A stretch of 64,000 nt of DNA, taken from Cladocopium goreaui. Its lineage: Eukaryota; Sar; Dinophyceae; Suessiales; Symbiodiniaceae. The notes below the pieces were generated by a model. It saw nothing but the letters and a program-made list of their open reading frames with translations. It searched no databases and was not told the DNA's origin. Position 1 is the stretch's first letter. Each line of letters starts with the position of its first letter. Where the stretch lies: NCBI GenBank assembly GCA_947184155.2, contig CAMXCT020000335.1, positions 1,482,992-1,546,991 of the forward strand, given 5' to 3'. The position numbers and the translations under genes were made by a program. Shown here one piece after another: positions 1 to 9,134 of the stretch.

Positions 1-1
1 G

Positions 2-360
2 AATCCGCCGGCTCCAGCCGCAGAGCCTACCGAAGATGCTACCGGAACTAGCGCCGGTTTGTTCTACCGCAGCGAAGAACCCGGAAGGGTTCTACAGCAT
101 GGGGCCCCATAGTTAGCTAAGTTGGTTTATAACTACAGAAACAATAGTGTATGATACTTATAACTACATTTAGATGGGGTTATAAACCAACTTAGCTAAC
201 TATGGGGCACCACCTTGTACCATCGCGTGATACAGTGACCCGAATGCAGAAGTCATTGGGCAAGTCCACCGCCAAGATTGGTAGCATCTATTGCGTCGAT
301 GGTCAAACTCACCAGCAAATAGCTCATCGAAGTAGCGGACATAGAATTTCTGAGCAAATG
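2..360 (+). pseudogene. Possible host exon interrupted by a MITE
   Basis: An open frame enters from the left edge at base 2 and stops at 110-112 inside a MITE. The same reading continues after the MITE from base 220 to about 360. Removing the MITE (95-219, leaving one TA) joins both parts in one frame without a stop. The translation is mixed in composition (Pro, Glu and Thr early; Lys, Ser and His later) and is not low-complexity. No family was recognised. A second MITE starts at about 361 and ends the readable part. It could be a real exon fragment or a chance open frame; base composition richer in GC than the flanks supports coding. Confidence 0.3.
93..219. mobile_element. MITE family B (TACAAGGTGGTGCCCC type), copy 1
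   Basis: Imperfect terminal inverted repeats begin TACAGCATGGGGCCCC and end in the inverse ending CCACCTTGTA; the inner arms share GTTGGTTTATAA and TTATAAACCAAC. Flanking TA on both sides fits a TA target duplication. It interrupts an open reading frame. Confidence 0.75.
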
Positions 361-476
361 AAAACGACCTCACGTCGCAACCGAACCCTGGAATCATGGT
401 TAATAAGGGGAATCATCCCAAACCTTACTTCAGGTTAGTGAATTAATATGAATTATCATAACTAATTTGCCCAGAT
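361..476. mobile_element. MITE family C (GACCTCACGTCGC type), copy 1
   Basis: This copy shares the core CGACCTCACGTCGCAACCG and GGAATCATGGTTAATAAGG with copies at 4.3, 52.9, 53.4, 55.6 and 63.2 kb. Ends are AT-rich and related to TGGGTAAATTATAA. Confidence 0.6.
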
Positions 477-765
477 AGTATGTATTTCATATCAGTGGGA
501 TGCGATCAATCATGATGTAGCCATGAGAATAGATGTAGTTAGAACATGTTGGAACTCCCTAGTTTATAACCCCCATTCGCTCAAAAATATATCCATAGCA
601 GTCAAGATAAGTTGAACAGTTTCGTTATTCCCATATGGAGTCCATATTATCTCTAGTAATAATGAATCATTTATCCCCACAAATTGGTGTTATAGCGGTT
701 TGAAATGTCCACATTCCCAGAATAATGGCGTTCTATTGCTCCAGCTACAATCCCCATTCTTCCCA
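477..765. other. AT-rich spacer, no gene seen
   Basis: AT-rich sequence with stops in all frames. I see no repeat or coding signal in it. Confidence 0.6.
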
Positions 766-922
766 ACTTGGTGGCTCATCCCACAGCTCGTGTTTGTGGG
801 TTTGTTAGTTCACCCCAGTGAAACTCGTGGATTCACCATCCACTTAACCCATACAAATTTCGCTGCTTGGGTTTTTTTTAACTAAGCCACGGCTACTTTA
901 TTCGTGGGATGAGCCACCAAGT
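766..922. mobile_element. MITE family H with perfect 19-bp TIRs
   Basis: ACTTGGTGGCTCATCCCAC at 766-784 is matched exactly in inverse orientation at 904-922. The interior carries a second inverted pair related to CACGAGTTTC. A relative lies at 62,233-62,358 and a looser one at 35,111-35,190. Confidence 0.75.
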
Positions 923-946
923 GTAGATGCATATATATATGCATAC

Positions 947-977
<31 letters not shown>

Positions 978-1640
978 TGTATGTGTGTATGTATATATAT
1001 ATATATATTCACTAGTTGGTTCCTAATAGCTATTCCTATAGCTATAATATTAGTCCATGGTCTTTTGTCATATATATATATATGATTCCTATACCAGCTA
1101 ATATTTAGTTTTACATCCACCAGCCACCAGCTATGGATCTTCATCCGCCGTGAGGTCCAGGGTTGCCAACTCCCAAGGAGGTCCTTCAGCGCTTGGTGAA
1201 GGCCTTTGGTGAAACCAAGGTGCGCGGTAGCTGTGCGAGCTGGGGCGAATGGAGATGGTCTAAGATGCTTGGAGGTAGAATTATGGTGGCTAGGGAGATT
1301 TAGATGGGATCTATACATATATATATATAATAACATTATATATCTTTATAGATCCCATAATATAATTACATCATATATCATTATATATGCCATTATAATA
1401 TCATAATATGTCATAATATAATCTATAATATATATATATCACTATATAGCCACCCGTAGGAGGATAATCGAGATCGGGTCCCGGGGTTCAATCTCCATAA
1501 GTTGGGAGATTTACTGCCCTACTGGTGGCAGTATGATCTCCAGTAGAAACACACCCAAGGCATTTGGAATGCAAAAAACTGGATGTGGTTTTTACTAATG
1601 GAGTAAGACTAGAGATAGTTGCAGCCACAGGACTGAGGTC
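923..1640. repeat. AT-rich spacer with GTAT and AT microsatellites
   Basis: TATG/GTAT tandem units lie at about 940-990, AT dinucleotides at 990-1008, 1069-1084 and 1315-1330, and further AT-rich stretches up to 1445. The part at 1120-1290 is less AT-rich but shows no convincing coding frame. Confidence 0.6.
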
Positions 1641-1649
1641 AACATAATA

Positions 1650-1925
1650 GGTTGTTTATCATTTTTTTATCATTTTTTCATCATTTTGTTTTATCATTTT
1701 TTAACGTGTTTTTTTATCATTTCCCGACCCGTGTATCATTCTTTTGGAAATTTGTGCATCATTTCCCAGCAAGTGTATCGTTTTTACAGCCCGGAATCAA
1801 ACCGGAACCTCGCGGAAGCAGCCCGGAACCCGCAAATGATAAAAAAACGATAAACAATCGTTAAAAAAATGATAAAAAAATGATAACGCAAAATGGTTAA
1901 AAAAAATGATAAATAAATGATCAAA
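1650..1925. repeat. Large inverted repeat built from TTATCATTTTT units
   Basis: The left arm (about 1650-1745) is a run of TTATCATTTTTT units. The right arm (about 1835-1920) is a run of AAAAAATGATAA units, its inverse complement. The centre holds two short CCGGAAC motifs. The arms could pair over tens of bases. Confidence 0.6.
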
Positions 1926-1974
1926 AACTTAAAATATGTTTTCCAGTCTCTTGCTGCCAAAAAATCTCATAATT

Positions 1975-2046
1975 AGTAAGACTCCCCATTAAAAGCAGGA
2001 GTACTATTAGCTAACCATCCCAGTTAATTTTGGGGAGTCTTACTAC
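1975..2046. mobile_element. Short TIR element with AGTAAGACTCCCC ends
   Basis: AGTAAGACTCCCC at the left matches GGGGAGTCTTACT at the right in inverse orientation, about 70 bp overall. It is probably a very small MITE. Confidence 0.5.
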
Positions 2047-2126
2047 ATAAGCCATGTCCAACGGATGTTGAGCTAGCTGGGATGCACTCCAATGGGGATG
2101 TCTTTCACATGGTCTTTCACGATTCT

Positions 2127-2231
2127 TACCCTCTGGTAATTTAACATAGCTATTGAAAATGGCCATAGAAATAGTTGATTTTCCATTAAGAATGGTGATT
2201 TTCCATAGTTATCTTAGTCTACCAGAGGGTA
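2127..2231. mobile_element. MITE family A (TACCCTCTGG type), copy 1
   Basis: The element runs from TACCCTCTGGTAA to TTACCAGAGGGTA-like ends with the palindromic core ATGGCC...GGTGATTTTCC, 105 bp. Ends lie on TA, as in Tc1/mariner-type insertions. It is the most abundant short element in the window. Confidence 0.8.
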
Positions 2232-3229
2232 TCTGGAGGATGAGATCAGATATACCAAACGTGGACTGGATCGTTTAACAATTGAGCCATTAAAACTATA
2301 TTTAAAAAAATAACGAACTTTTGATGGGGGAACACAGCAGATTTTGCAAACGGAGATTACGAGTATCATACAAAACTGAAGGATACCTAAGTACCACCCA
2401 GAAAAATCGGATGGGATGGAGGTGTTTTTCATAGCTCAAGTAATTGGATGCTACGATGTGGGGTTCAATGCAACTCCTTGCAAATAGGGCAGTCAACAGA
2501 AAAATTGATGGATATATCATGGAAAATCACAGGATAGAAATAATGGTACACATATTTATCACACCAGAATTATTATAAAATCTATATATATATATATATA
2601 TATATATTTGTATATATATATATATAAATATTTATTTATATATATTCCGTAGGGGTGTTTCATGTGATATTTCACTTGAGGTTTGTTTCGTGTGACTATG
2701 TACTTAACGTGATCGCTTGTGGAAGTTGGGGAGTTACGACTCCTGGGCCGCCGAGACCGGCATCCCTCCATGGAAGTCCAACATTGACATCATGTTTTGT
2801 GCGTTTTTTCCGATGGAAATCCATATTGTGTTTGTGTTTAAGATATTTTAAGCTCATATTTTCATATATGTTCGGGGTTCAACCCATATTTTCCCATATG
2901 TGTTGTAGTTTTTTCCCGAGTTCCACCGCTATTTTTGCTTCGACGTTTCCGTTTTTTATCGGTGTGTTTCTTCCATCGAAATCAGCGAAAGGTGGGCGAG
3001 ACAGGCTATAACCTGGCTGCCACGAGGCTGGAACATGTCGATATTCCTCGAACAAAGGGGATTCACCATGTTTTAGATATCAACAAATGGGATATAATAG
3101 GTGTATGATATATATATATATTTATATATATATATATATGTTATATATATACACTAGACTGGAATATATTGGTTTCACAATGTTTGGATTTCAACCAATG
3201 GGATACCCTGTGGTAAACATACAAAAAAC
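2232..3229. other. Spacer with AT microsatellites, no gene accepted
   Basis: AT dinucleotide tracts lie at about 2580-2645 and 3108-3150. An open frame of 118 codons (2655-3011) is rich in Phe, Ser and Cys and matches nothing I recognise; I treat it as chance. Confidence 0.5.
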
Positions 3230-3231
3230 TA

Positions 3232-3733
3232 GTGCGCCTGTACCATCAAATCTTTGAAGTGGTTGCACAAGGTAGCCGACGTGCCTGCCTTGTCAGCAGT
3301 CTCATCAGCTTTGGTGACCAGTTTTCTACTTCGGAAGATACCACGAGATCGCAAGCAGGCTCCACCATTACCATTATGGATCCTAGTCCAATGGGAACGG
3401 CGCATTTTGATGTCATCATGCTCCACGGTGGAGGCCGTCATCTTAGGATGTTTCCTGACCATGGCTTGGGGCAGTTTGCGATTTTCAGATTGTCAGCGAC
3501 TTGATTTGGAGAAGCTGGTTTTGGGTGATGAAGATCATCGGGGCCTCATTTGGAGGTCTAAGGCGGCAATGAGTGGATTACCATTCGGAATCATCACATC
3601 CGGTTTCTTGAGCCACGGGTCTCACAATTGGGTATGGAAATTTCTTTCTATCCTGGATCAGCTCTATGCCTCCAACTCAGTGGGGATGGCTGATTTGTCC
3701 CGAGAGCGTCTGAGCGCAGGGTTCTTCCAATAG
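3232..3733 (+). pseudogene. Tyrosine recombinase fragment of a retroelement (C-terminus missing)
   Basis: The fragment resembles the catalytic-domain N-terminal half of the tyrosine recombinases carried by dinoflagellate YR retroelements. Visible blocks are PRDRKQAPPLPLW, then ILGCFLTMAWGSLRFSDCQR holding the probable first catalytic Arg (about residue 78 counted from the Met at 3254), then RGLIWRSKAAMSGLPFG and SGFLSHGSHNWVWKFL. The later HxxR block and the Tyr nucleophile are absent because the frame stops at 3733 where a satellite begins. The assignment is from pattern memory, not a search. No upstream reverse transcriptase is attached; the RT fragment at 29.6 kb may come from a similar family. 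Confidence 0.55.
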
Positions 3734-3744
3734 TGGGGGTCTGT

Positions 3745-4108
3745 CTCTCATCTTCTCATCTTCACATCTTCTCACTTCACTTCTTCTCATCTTCACATTC
3801 TCATCTTCACATCTTCTCATCTTCACATCTTCTCATCTTTACATCTTCTCACTTCACATCTTCTCATCTTCACATTCTCATCTTCACATATTCTCATCTT
3901 CACATCTTCTCACTTCACTTCTTCTCATCTTCACATTCTCATCTTCACATCTTTTCATCTTCACATCTTCTCATCTTCACATCTTCTCATCTTCACATAT
4001 TATCATCTTCGCATCTTCTCATCTTCACATCTTCTCATCTTCACAACTGCTCATCTTCACATCTTCTCATCCTCACATCTTCACATCTTCACATCCTCAC
4101 ATCTTCAC
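3745..4108. repeat. CATCTTCTCATCTTCA satellite
   Basis: This is a tandem array of short CATCTTCT / CATCTTCA units, pyrimidine-rich on the plus strand. It reads as an open frame of Ser, His and Phe but only because of the repeat. It abuts the truncated recombinase. Confidence 0.85.
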
Positions 4109-4110
4109 GG

Positions 4111-4202
4111 TTTGGAACATTGTTTTTCCATTCAGTTGGGAGTACTAATCATCCCAACTGACTTTCATATTTTTTTCAGAGGGGTTGAAACCACCAACCA
4201 GT
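4111..4202. mobile_element. MITE family D (TTGGTGGTTTGGAACATTTGG type), 5'-truncated copy
   Basis: GGTTTGGAACATT at the left and CAGAGGGGTTGAAACCACC with AACCAG at the right match the family. The left end is eroded beside the satellite. Confidence 0.65.
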
Positions 4203-4337
4203 AAACCATGGTTTATTAATTAGGAGGGGTACTCCTCCAATAGTCATGATTTGATACTTAAATGGTACCTTCCCAAGTAAACAGCCTAGGGGTATATTCA
4301 TCCAGGGTTGACATTCACCATGTTTAGATATCAACTT

Positions 4338-4451
4338 GGTAAATTGTAGCGACCTCACTGTTCTCCCGAACCCTGGAATGAGGGTTAATAAGAGGAATCA
4401 TCCCAAAATGGTCTTATTTCAGGTGTTTAGATTTATGCGATAATGATAACT
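4338..4451. mobile_element. MITE family C, copy 2
   Basis: The core GACCTCACTG...CGAACCCTGGAATGAGGGT and the AATCATCCCAAAATGG block match the family. Short TAGATATCAAC / GTTGATATCTA inverted flanks surround it. Confidence 0.6.
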
Positions 4452-4544
4452 AGTATATGTTGATATCTATGTTTAGTACATGATATTAGTTTTATACCTA
4501 TATATGTTTAGATATCAACAAATGGGATATATATATATAATGGG

Positions 4545-4649
4545 TAATGAGGGTAAAACAATGTCATAAACCACCCATTTGGGAATGGTAAACATACCAC
4601 CTATTTATGGTGATTTGGGGGATGGTTTATTATATTGTTTTACCCGCAT
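4545..4649. mobile_element. MITE family G (GGTAAAACAAT type), copy 1
   Basis: GGGTAAAACAATG at the left is matched by ATTGTTTTACCC at the right. The core CACCCATTTGGGAATGG recurs in the copy at 47,554-47,670. Confidence 0.65.
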
Positions 4650-4786
4650 GATATGATATATATATACACACACACTCACTAGGCTGGAATATATTTTTGA
4701 TATTGGGAAGAACATACCATTATCCTATTTTCCCAGCTTATGTGACAGAATCCAATCAATATGATCTTGTCAATACAATCCCCATT

Positions 4787-5055
4787 CTAGATCAATCAAC
4801 TGCATGGGTGGAAACTCATCCTTTAGTCTTTTGGGATGGGTGCAAAAAGATGAGTAGAACTAATCCTTTAGTCTCACTTGGTATCAGTGGCATTATCTAC
4901 TAAACATAGCTATTGAACATGGCCCATTTAATTCGTTGATTTACCTAGTAAAAAATGGTGATTTTCTATAACTATGTTAGTTTACCAGAGGGTACGTTCA
5001 CCAGCTAAGAATTGATTTTTGTTGCAGGGTATCTGGCTGATTGGCCATGATTCTA
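4787..5055. mobile_element. Repeat family F (GATGGGTAGAAACTCATCC type), copy 1, interrupted
   Basis: The start, AATCAACTGCATGGGTGGAAACTC, and the end, GCAGGGTATCTGGC then TGATTGGCCATG, match the other F copies. A family A MITE (4910-4994) sits in the middle, so A inserted after F. Confidence 0.6.
4910..4994. mobile_element. MITE family A, copy 2 (5' end eroded), nested in family F
   Basis: The right end ACCAGAGGGTA and the ATGGTGATTTTC core are clear; the left TACCCTCTGG end is missing and the homology starts at CTAAACATAGC. Confidence 0.6.
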
Positions 5056-6546
5056 TGACGTAATCCAGCTGATTCTCATGTATAATATTGCCCAACCCTC
5101 CGGTTGATTTAAATTTCCTACGGTTAAACCAAAATCCTACGGTTGAAATCTCATTTATTGATTTTTAGTATATTCAATCATGAATTCATAGATACAAATA
5201 ATCTCTATTATGTATATAAATCAAATGTCTAATGTTCACAGTACAATTGAGCCATTAAGAATGCCATCCTTCATTAGTTGCCATACAAACTTACACTACC
5301 TAATTTAATGGTGATTTACAAAAACATAGTAGGGAAAACTATCGGCCAACTAGTATAATGAGATGGGCTAGGGTTTTTTAATGGCTGAATTGCTCGAAGC
5401 ATCCCACTTTTATTTGGGATTATTTGCAATATCCACCACAGTACAAGTGGTTTTTGACCTCAACTGAACATGAATGGGAAATAGGGATACAACAATATAG
5501 TGATTAACAATGGGAAACATATTTCAATACCAAAATGATCTCATGACTTGGATGATTTGGGGGTACCCCCCCTTTTAGGAGAAACTCCAATTATTTATGT
5601 TACTAGTCATGAGTATAGTTTATGGAGAACTGTGGCAGAAATTTTTGATCAGTATTTTGGAAGATTATACCTACCACTAACTATAGTTATCTTCCAAGAT
5701 TATTATCCATACTATAATTGACTATAGTTCTGTGGAGGATTATAATCCCTACCACTAAACTATCATTGGCTTTAGTTATCCATAAACTAGTGACTATATC
5801 ATCCCATTTTTTCTATAGTTATGTGTGCTGGTCTTTTTTTAATGGACCACCCCATGCCACGGACTTGGGCCTGGCAAAATGATGATTTCAATGTGTGACT
5901 TTTTGGTACCCATGGGGATTTCAATGATGATTTCAATGATGATTTCAATGTGTGACATCAATGATTCCAATTTGTGTCACTTGATGCTTCATAATGATGT
6001 TACCTTTTGTTTGATGCTTTCTTTGGGGGTATGGGGCCTCATTTTCAGACACGCTCATCAAATAGCAAATCTTAGCTCAACAATAGCTGGTAACTGGTGA
6101 CGGACGTCACTGCCACGTCATGACTTATAAATTAAGGATGGTTAGTCATGGCGATAAAAAACGTCTATTTCAAGTTGGTGAATTATGAGAATTCAACGAG
6201 ATTACTCGGATTTAATAGTGTTGGACAGAGGGTTGATGTTGTGTTTACTTTGGATTTTTTGTGGGTCTGACGCTCTTGGGATTTAATGATGTGAACTGGT
6301 GATTTTTCATGGTGTCAAATCATGTTCACTGGTAAGTTAAAGGGATTTTGGGCATATGAAAAATTCTAGCCCTCCAAGAATGTGTGTCTTTCATTTCAAG
6401 ACATGAAAAACTGTGAACCACAAGAAGAGGCCCCCAAACGCCTGATAGAAAAGCATGTTCGTTTGCATTCACATCCATGAAACCATTGTAATTGCCGTTA
6501 ATCTCCATGTGTGCTGGTTAAATGTTGTTTTCTTGACGCTTGATCC
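5056..6546. other. AT-rich spacer with short local repeats
   Basis: No gene is seen. At 5640-5800 three diverged copies of an AGATTATxxxTACCACTAACTATAG unit lie in tandem. At 5879-5960 ATGATTTCAATG units recur. Other parts show nothing I can name. Confidence 0.5.
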
Positions 6547-6768
6547 TTGGAAAAAATCATTGCAGAGAACATGCGCCAGCGCCTTGTGCTAGAACGGCGA
6601 CGTGGCCCCGTTGGTTTATGCGATGAAGCGCCCAAGCGCCGGCCGCATGACCTTGGCATTCATGGTGGGTCTCTCGATGATCCAGAGCCAGCATCATATT
6701 GGCATCATATTGGCATGACCACTGCGATGCAAACTGCACTCAAAATTACCGTGATTACGTTCGAATAA
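6547..6768 (+). CDS. Possible exon, unknown
   Basis: A GC-richer island in an AT-rich stretch has an open frame of 73 codons, rich in Arg and Glu early. The opposite strand is open over nearly the same span, so the strand is uncertain. No family was recognised. The 3' part beyond about 6740 falls back to AT-rich composition, so only 6560-6720 may be old coding sequence. Confidence 0.15.
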   Translation: MEKIIAENMRQRLVLERRRGPVGLCDEAPKRRPHDLGIHGGSLDDPEPASYWHHIGMTTAMQTALKITVITFE

Positions 6769-6783
6769 ATGTGATAATGATTA

Positions 6784-6890
6784 CTGGTTGGTGGTGACTG
6801 GAACCATGGAATTTTATGACTTTCCATATATTGGGAATAATAATCCCAACTGACTTTCATATATTTCAGAGAATTGAAACCACCAACCAG
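6784..6890. mobile_element. MITE family D, copy 2
   Basis: CTGGTTGGTGG at the left and CCACCAACCAG at the right form perfect 11-bp TIRs. The interior has the TTGGGAATAATAATCCCAA palindrome. Confidence 0.75.
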
Positions 6891-7338
6891 ATAATCATAT
6901 AACATTAGAATAATGTGAATCTAATAAGTCATCATTCTGATTTTAAAAAGTTCTAGCTGACAATGTGTAGTAATAATCGTAGTATCAGCAATTTGTAGCA
7001 ATCGTTTTATTGCAACAACCTGTGTTGTCGATTTTAAACATTGATCGTTGTTGCGTCAACCAGATGGGCAAATAATATTGACCATGAACAATACAAAAAC
7101 ATTGATGAGAATTCAACTTATTGCTAATATTATTCCAGATACAATTCCTATGGATTCAGTCGTACCCTCTTAGCAAGTGTGACTGGAGTATAATTTACTA
7201 TAATTTGGAGGGTTAGCCGTACCTTCTCAGACAGTAGCCATGGATCATCATGGATCCATATGGAATCATCTGGGTAAATTACTAGTAATCATCCATAAAT
7301 AATTCCATTAACCATCCCTCATTCCATCCATTAAATTT
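6891..7338. other. AT-rich spacer left of the copia element
   Basis: No gene is seen. The last five bases (7334-7338, AATTT) are the left copy of the target-site duplication of the following retrotransposon. Confidence 0.6.
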
Positions 7339-7531
7339 TGTGAATTGCACCATTGATCATGGATGATGTCAGCGATTGACCTGTCCCTGTTTTCATTTTG
7401 GCTCCGGCCGCCCCTCGAATTGTGACAGATCTTCAGCCATGCTACGACTCTTGTGGCAAAAGAACTGACCGCTTCGCTTGCCGTTGCATGCGCATAAAGC
7501 TGTGTTGCGGAGATTTCTTTGTCAATCTACA
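7339..7531 (+). repeat. Left LTR of the copia element
   Basis: 193 bp, starting TGTGAATTGCACC and ending GTCAATCTACA. No obvious TATA box is seen. The sequence CATTTTGGCTC at 7394-7404 shares 11 bases with the dinoflagellate spliced leader, which may be chance. Confidence 0.95.
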
Positions 7532-7532
7532 G

Positions 7533-7545
7533 TGGTACTCGGAGC
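7533..7545 (+). promoter_or_regulatory. Primer-binding site, initiator-Met tRNA type
   Basis: TGGTACTCGGAGC starts two bases after the left LTR. It resembles the TGGTATCAGAGC site complementary to the 3' end of initiator tRNA-Met used by many copia elements, with three differences. Confidence 0.7.
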
Positions 7546-7647
7546 TTAGTGCGATCCAGGTGCCTTGCGTTTGAGTCCCTCCAAACTGTGTTTCAAGTGT
7601 CACCCACCTAGGGATCGAATTTGACCTTCTAAGAAGCTTGCAGTTCG

Positions 7648-8838
7648 ATGTCTGAAAACGGTGGTGGAAGTGAAGAGCGAGGAGGTGCTTGGTCCAATGT
7701 TCCCACCTGGGATGGCAGCCCTTTGACGTGGAGGCAGTTCAAAAGGGAGATGAAATGGTGGGTCAGCAGTTTGGACCTGGCATCAACGGCCAGGTATAAC
7801 CTGGCAGCAAGATGGTTGATGAAGCAGTCTGGCATTGTGCGCCAGCGGGGTGAGGAGTTCGACCCGGACGAGCTGAAGCACCAACCCCAGGTTGAGGCCC
7901 GGGATCCTGATTCTGGTGATATGGTGGTAATCACCCCTGTTGACTATCTCAGCGGTTTGAATCGTCTTTTGGAAGCCCTTGAGGGTATCAATGGAAAATC
8001 ACCACTGGATAAGCGCGGTGAGCTGAGGAGTCATTTTTACAATCAGTTGCATCGGAAGCCATGTGAGCGAGTCAGCGAATTTTCAACTCGTTTCCGCACA
8101 GCTGTGGCCGATCTGAAAAGTGAGGGAGTGACTTTGCCCCCATCTGAATTGGGATGGTTTTACATGGAGAAGCTTGGTTTGGATTCTTTGCGTAAACAAC
8201 TGCTTGAAACATCCTTGCAAGGTCGTGATGAATATGATCACATTGAACAGGAGTCTTTGCGTCTTTTTCGAGACCTTCATCAAGCAGACCCACTGTTCAG
8301 AAGACTTGGCAGTGATCGCATGGATAACAAGCCCAAGCTAACAATTAGACGTATGTTTGGCTCTGGCGCTACGCCATCTGGTTCGAGTTCAGCTGCATCT
8401 TCAAGCTCTTTTCGAACGTTGTCAGATGTGAGCCGTCGATCTGGCTCATCCACTCCGGCGAAAAGGGTCTATTTGACTGAAGTGCCGGAGGAGACAGTTG
8501 ATGCACCGGCGGATGCTGAGCCGGATGTTGCTGAGGACGATGCAGAGTCGTCTTTAGAAGCTGCAATTCAACGAGAAGCCCAAGCCTTTGCAACTGAACT
8601 TGAGGATGCAGAGCAGGATGGCATGGATCCAGCGGCACTAGAGGCTTTAGAAGCCAACTTTGAATCTGCAGCGGAAACTTTGGTGACTATGCGAGAAGCC
8701 AGGACTCGGCTTCAGGAAATTCGAAAAGACAGGGGCTACAAGAAAGCTGATGGGAAGACTGCTGCGGCCTTCTCGGCCATTGGGCTGGTGACAAAGAATG
8801 TCAGAAACCTGGCCAAGGACTTGCAAAGAAAGGTGTGA
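7648..8838 (+). CDS. gag: Gag-like protein of the copia element
   Basis: The 396-codon frame is the first in the element, 116 bases after the left LTR. The N-terminal part has the copia gag pattern of a short Trp-rich start (TWDGSPLTWRQFKREMKWWV, residues 20-39) followed by a helical domain. A Ser/Ala-rich stretch lies at about 235-270 and an acidic, helical tail at 280-370. No CCHC zinc knuckle is present, unlike many copia gags. The product would form the particle that packages the element RNA. Its stop (TGA 8836-8838) overlaps the next frame, which is -1 relative, so protease may be made by frameshifting, but no classic slippery heptamer is seen at the overlap. Confidence 0.85.
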   Translation: MSENGGGSEERGGAWSNVPTWDGSPLTWRQFKREMKWWVSSLDLASTARYNLAARWLMKQSGIVRQRGEEFDPDELKHQPQVEARDPDSGDMVVITPVDYLSGLNRLLEALEGINGKSPLDKRGELRSHFYNQLHRKPCERVSEFSTRFRTAVADLKSEGVTLPPSELGWFYMEKLGLDSLRKQLLETSLQGRDEYDHIEQESLRLFRDLHQADPLFRRLGSDRMDNKPKLTIRRMFGSGATPSGSSSAASSSSFRTLSDVSRRSGSSTPAKRVYLTEVPEETVDAPADAEPDVAEDDAESSLEAAIQREAQAFATELEDAEQDGMDPAALEALEANFESAAETLVTMREARTRLQEIRKDRGYKKADGKTAAAFSAIGLVTKNVRNLAKDLQRKV

Positions 8839-9134
8839 AAGCAGCCATCAAGCAAGTCCGCTTCACCGAAGTTTGTGCGTCAGATGTTGATCCAACAACT
8901 CTTGCAGATGATGGAGCACCGATTCATGAAGCTTCCATGGTTTTGCATTCCCCTGGACTTAGCCTTGACCAAGCATTGCATGCCAACATCTACGGCACCA
9001 GCCATCCAGTGATGTTGTCTGATGCCAGGAACCTTTCCAAGGACAAGATGCTCGTTGGTGCTCTCGACTCAGCTTGCAATCGTACTTGCACTGGGCCAAA
9101 ATGGTTGGAAGCCTATACAAGCCAGACTTCGTGA
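8835..9134 (+). CDS. Aspartic protease, N-terminal half (copia)
   Basis: This frame carries LVGALDSACNRTCTGPKWL, which fits the active-site strand of copia proteases with the catalytic Asp in the form DSA (other elements have DTG or DSG). It then stops at 9134. The remainder of the protease fold continues in another frame from about 9115, so a +1 shift separates the two halves. Its role would be cleavage of the gag-pol polyprotein. It begins at a GTG that overlaps the gag stop; an ATG start is not evident, so it was probably part of one gag-pol frame. Confidence 0.65.
   Translation: MKAAIKQVRFTEVCASDVDPTTLADDGAPIHEASMVLHSPGLSLDQALHANIYGTSHPVMLSDARNLSKDKMLVGALDSACNRTCTGPKWLEAYTSQTS

Noticed and set aside
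3733-4161. 142-codon Ser/His/Phe frame
   Set aside because: It is the CATCTTCT satellite.
7394-7404. Spliced-leader-like CATTTTGGCTC in the copia LTRs
   Set aside because: Only 11 bases match, which is not unlikely by chance in a window of this size; both LTRs share it only because they are copies.
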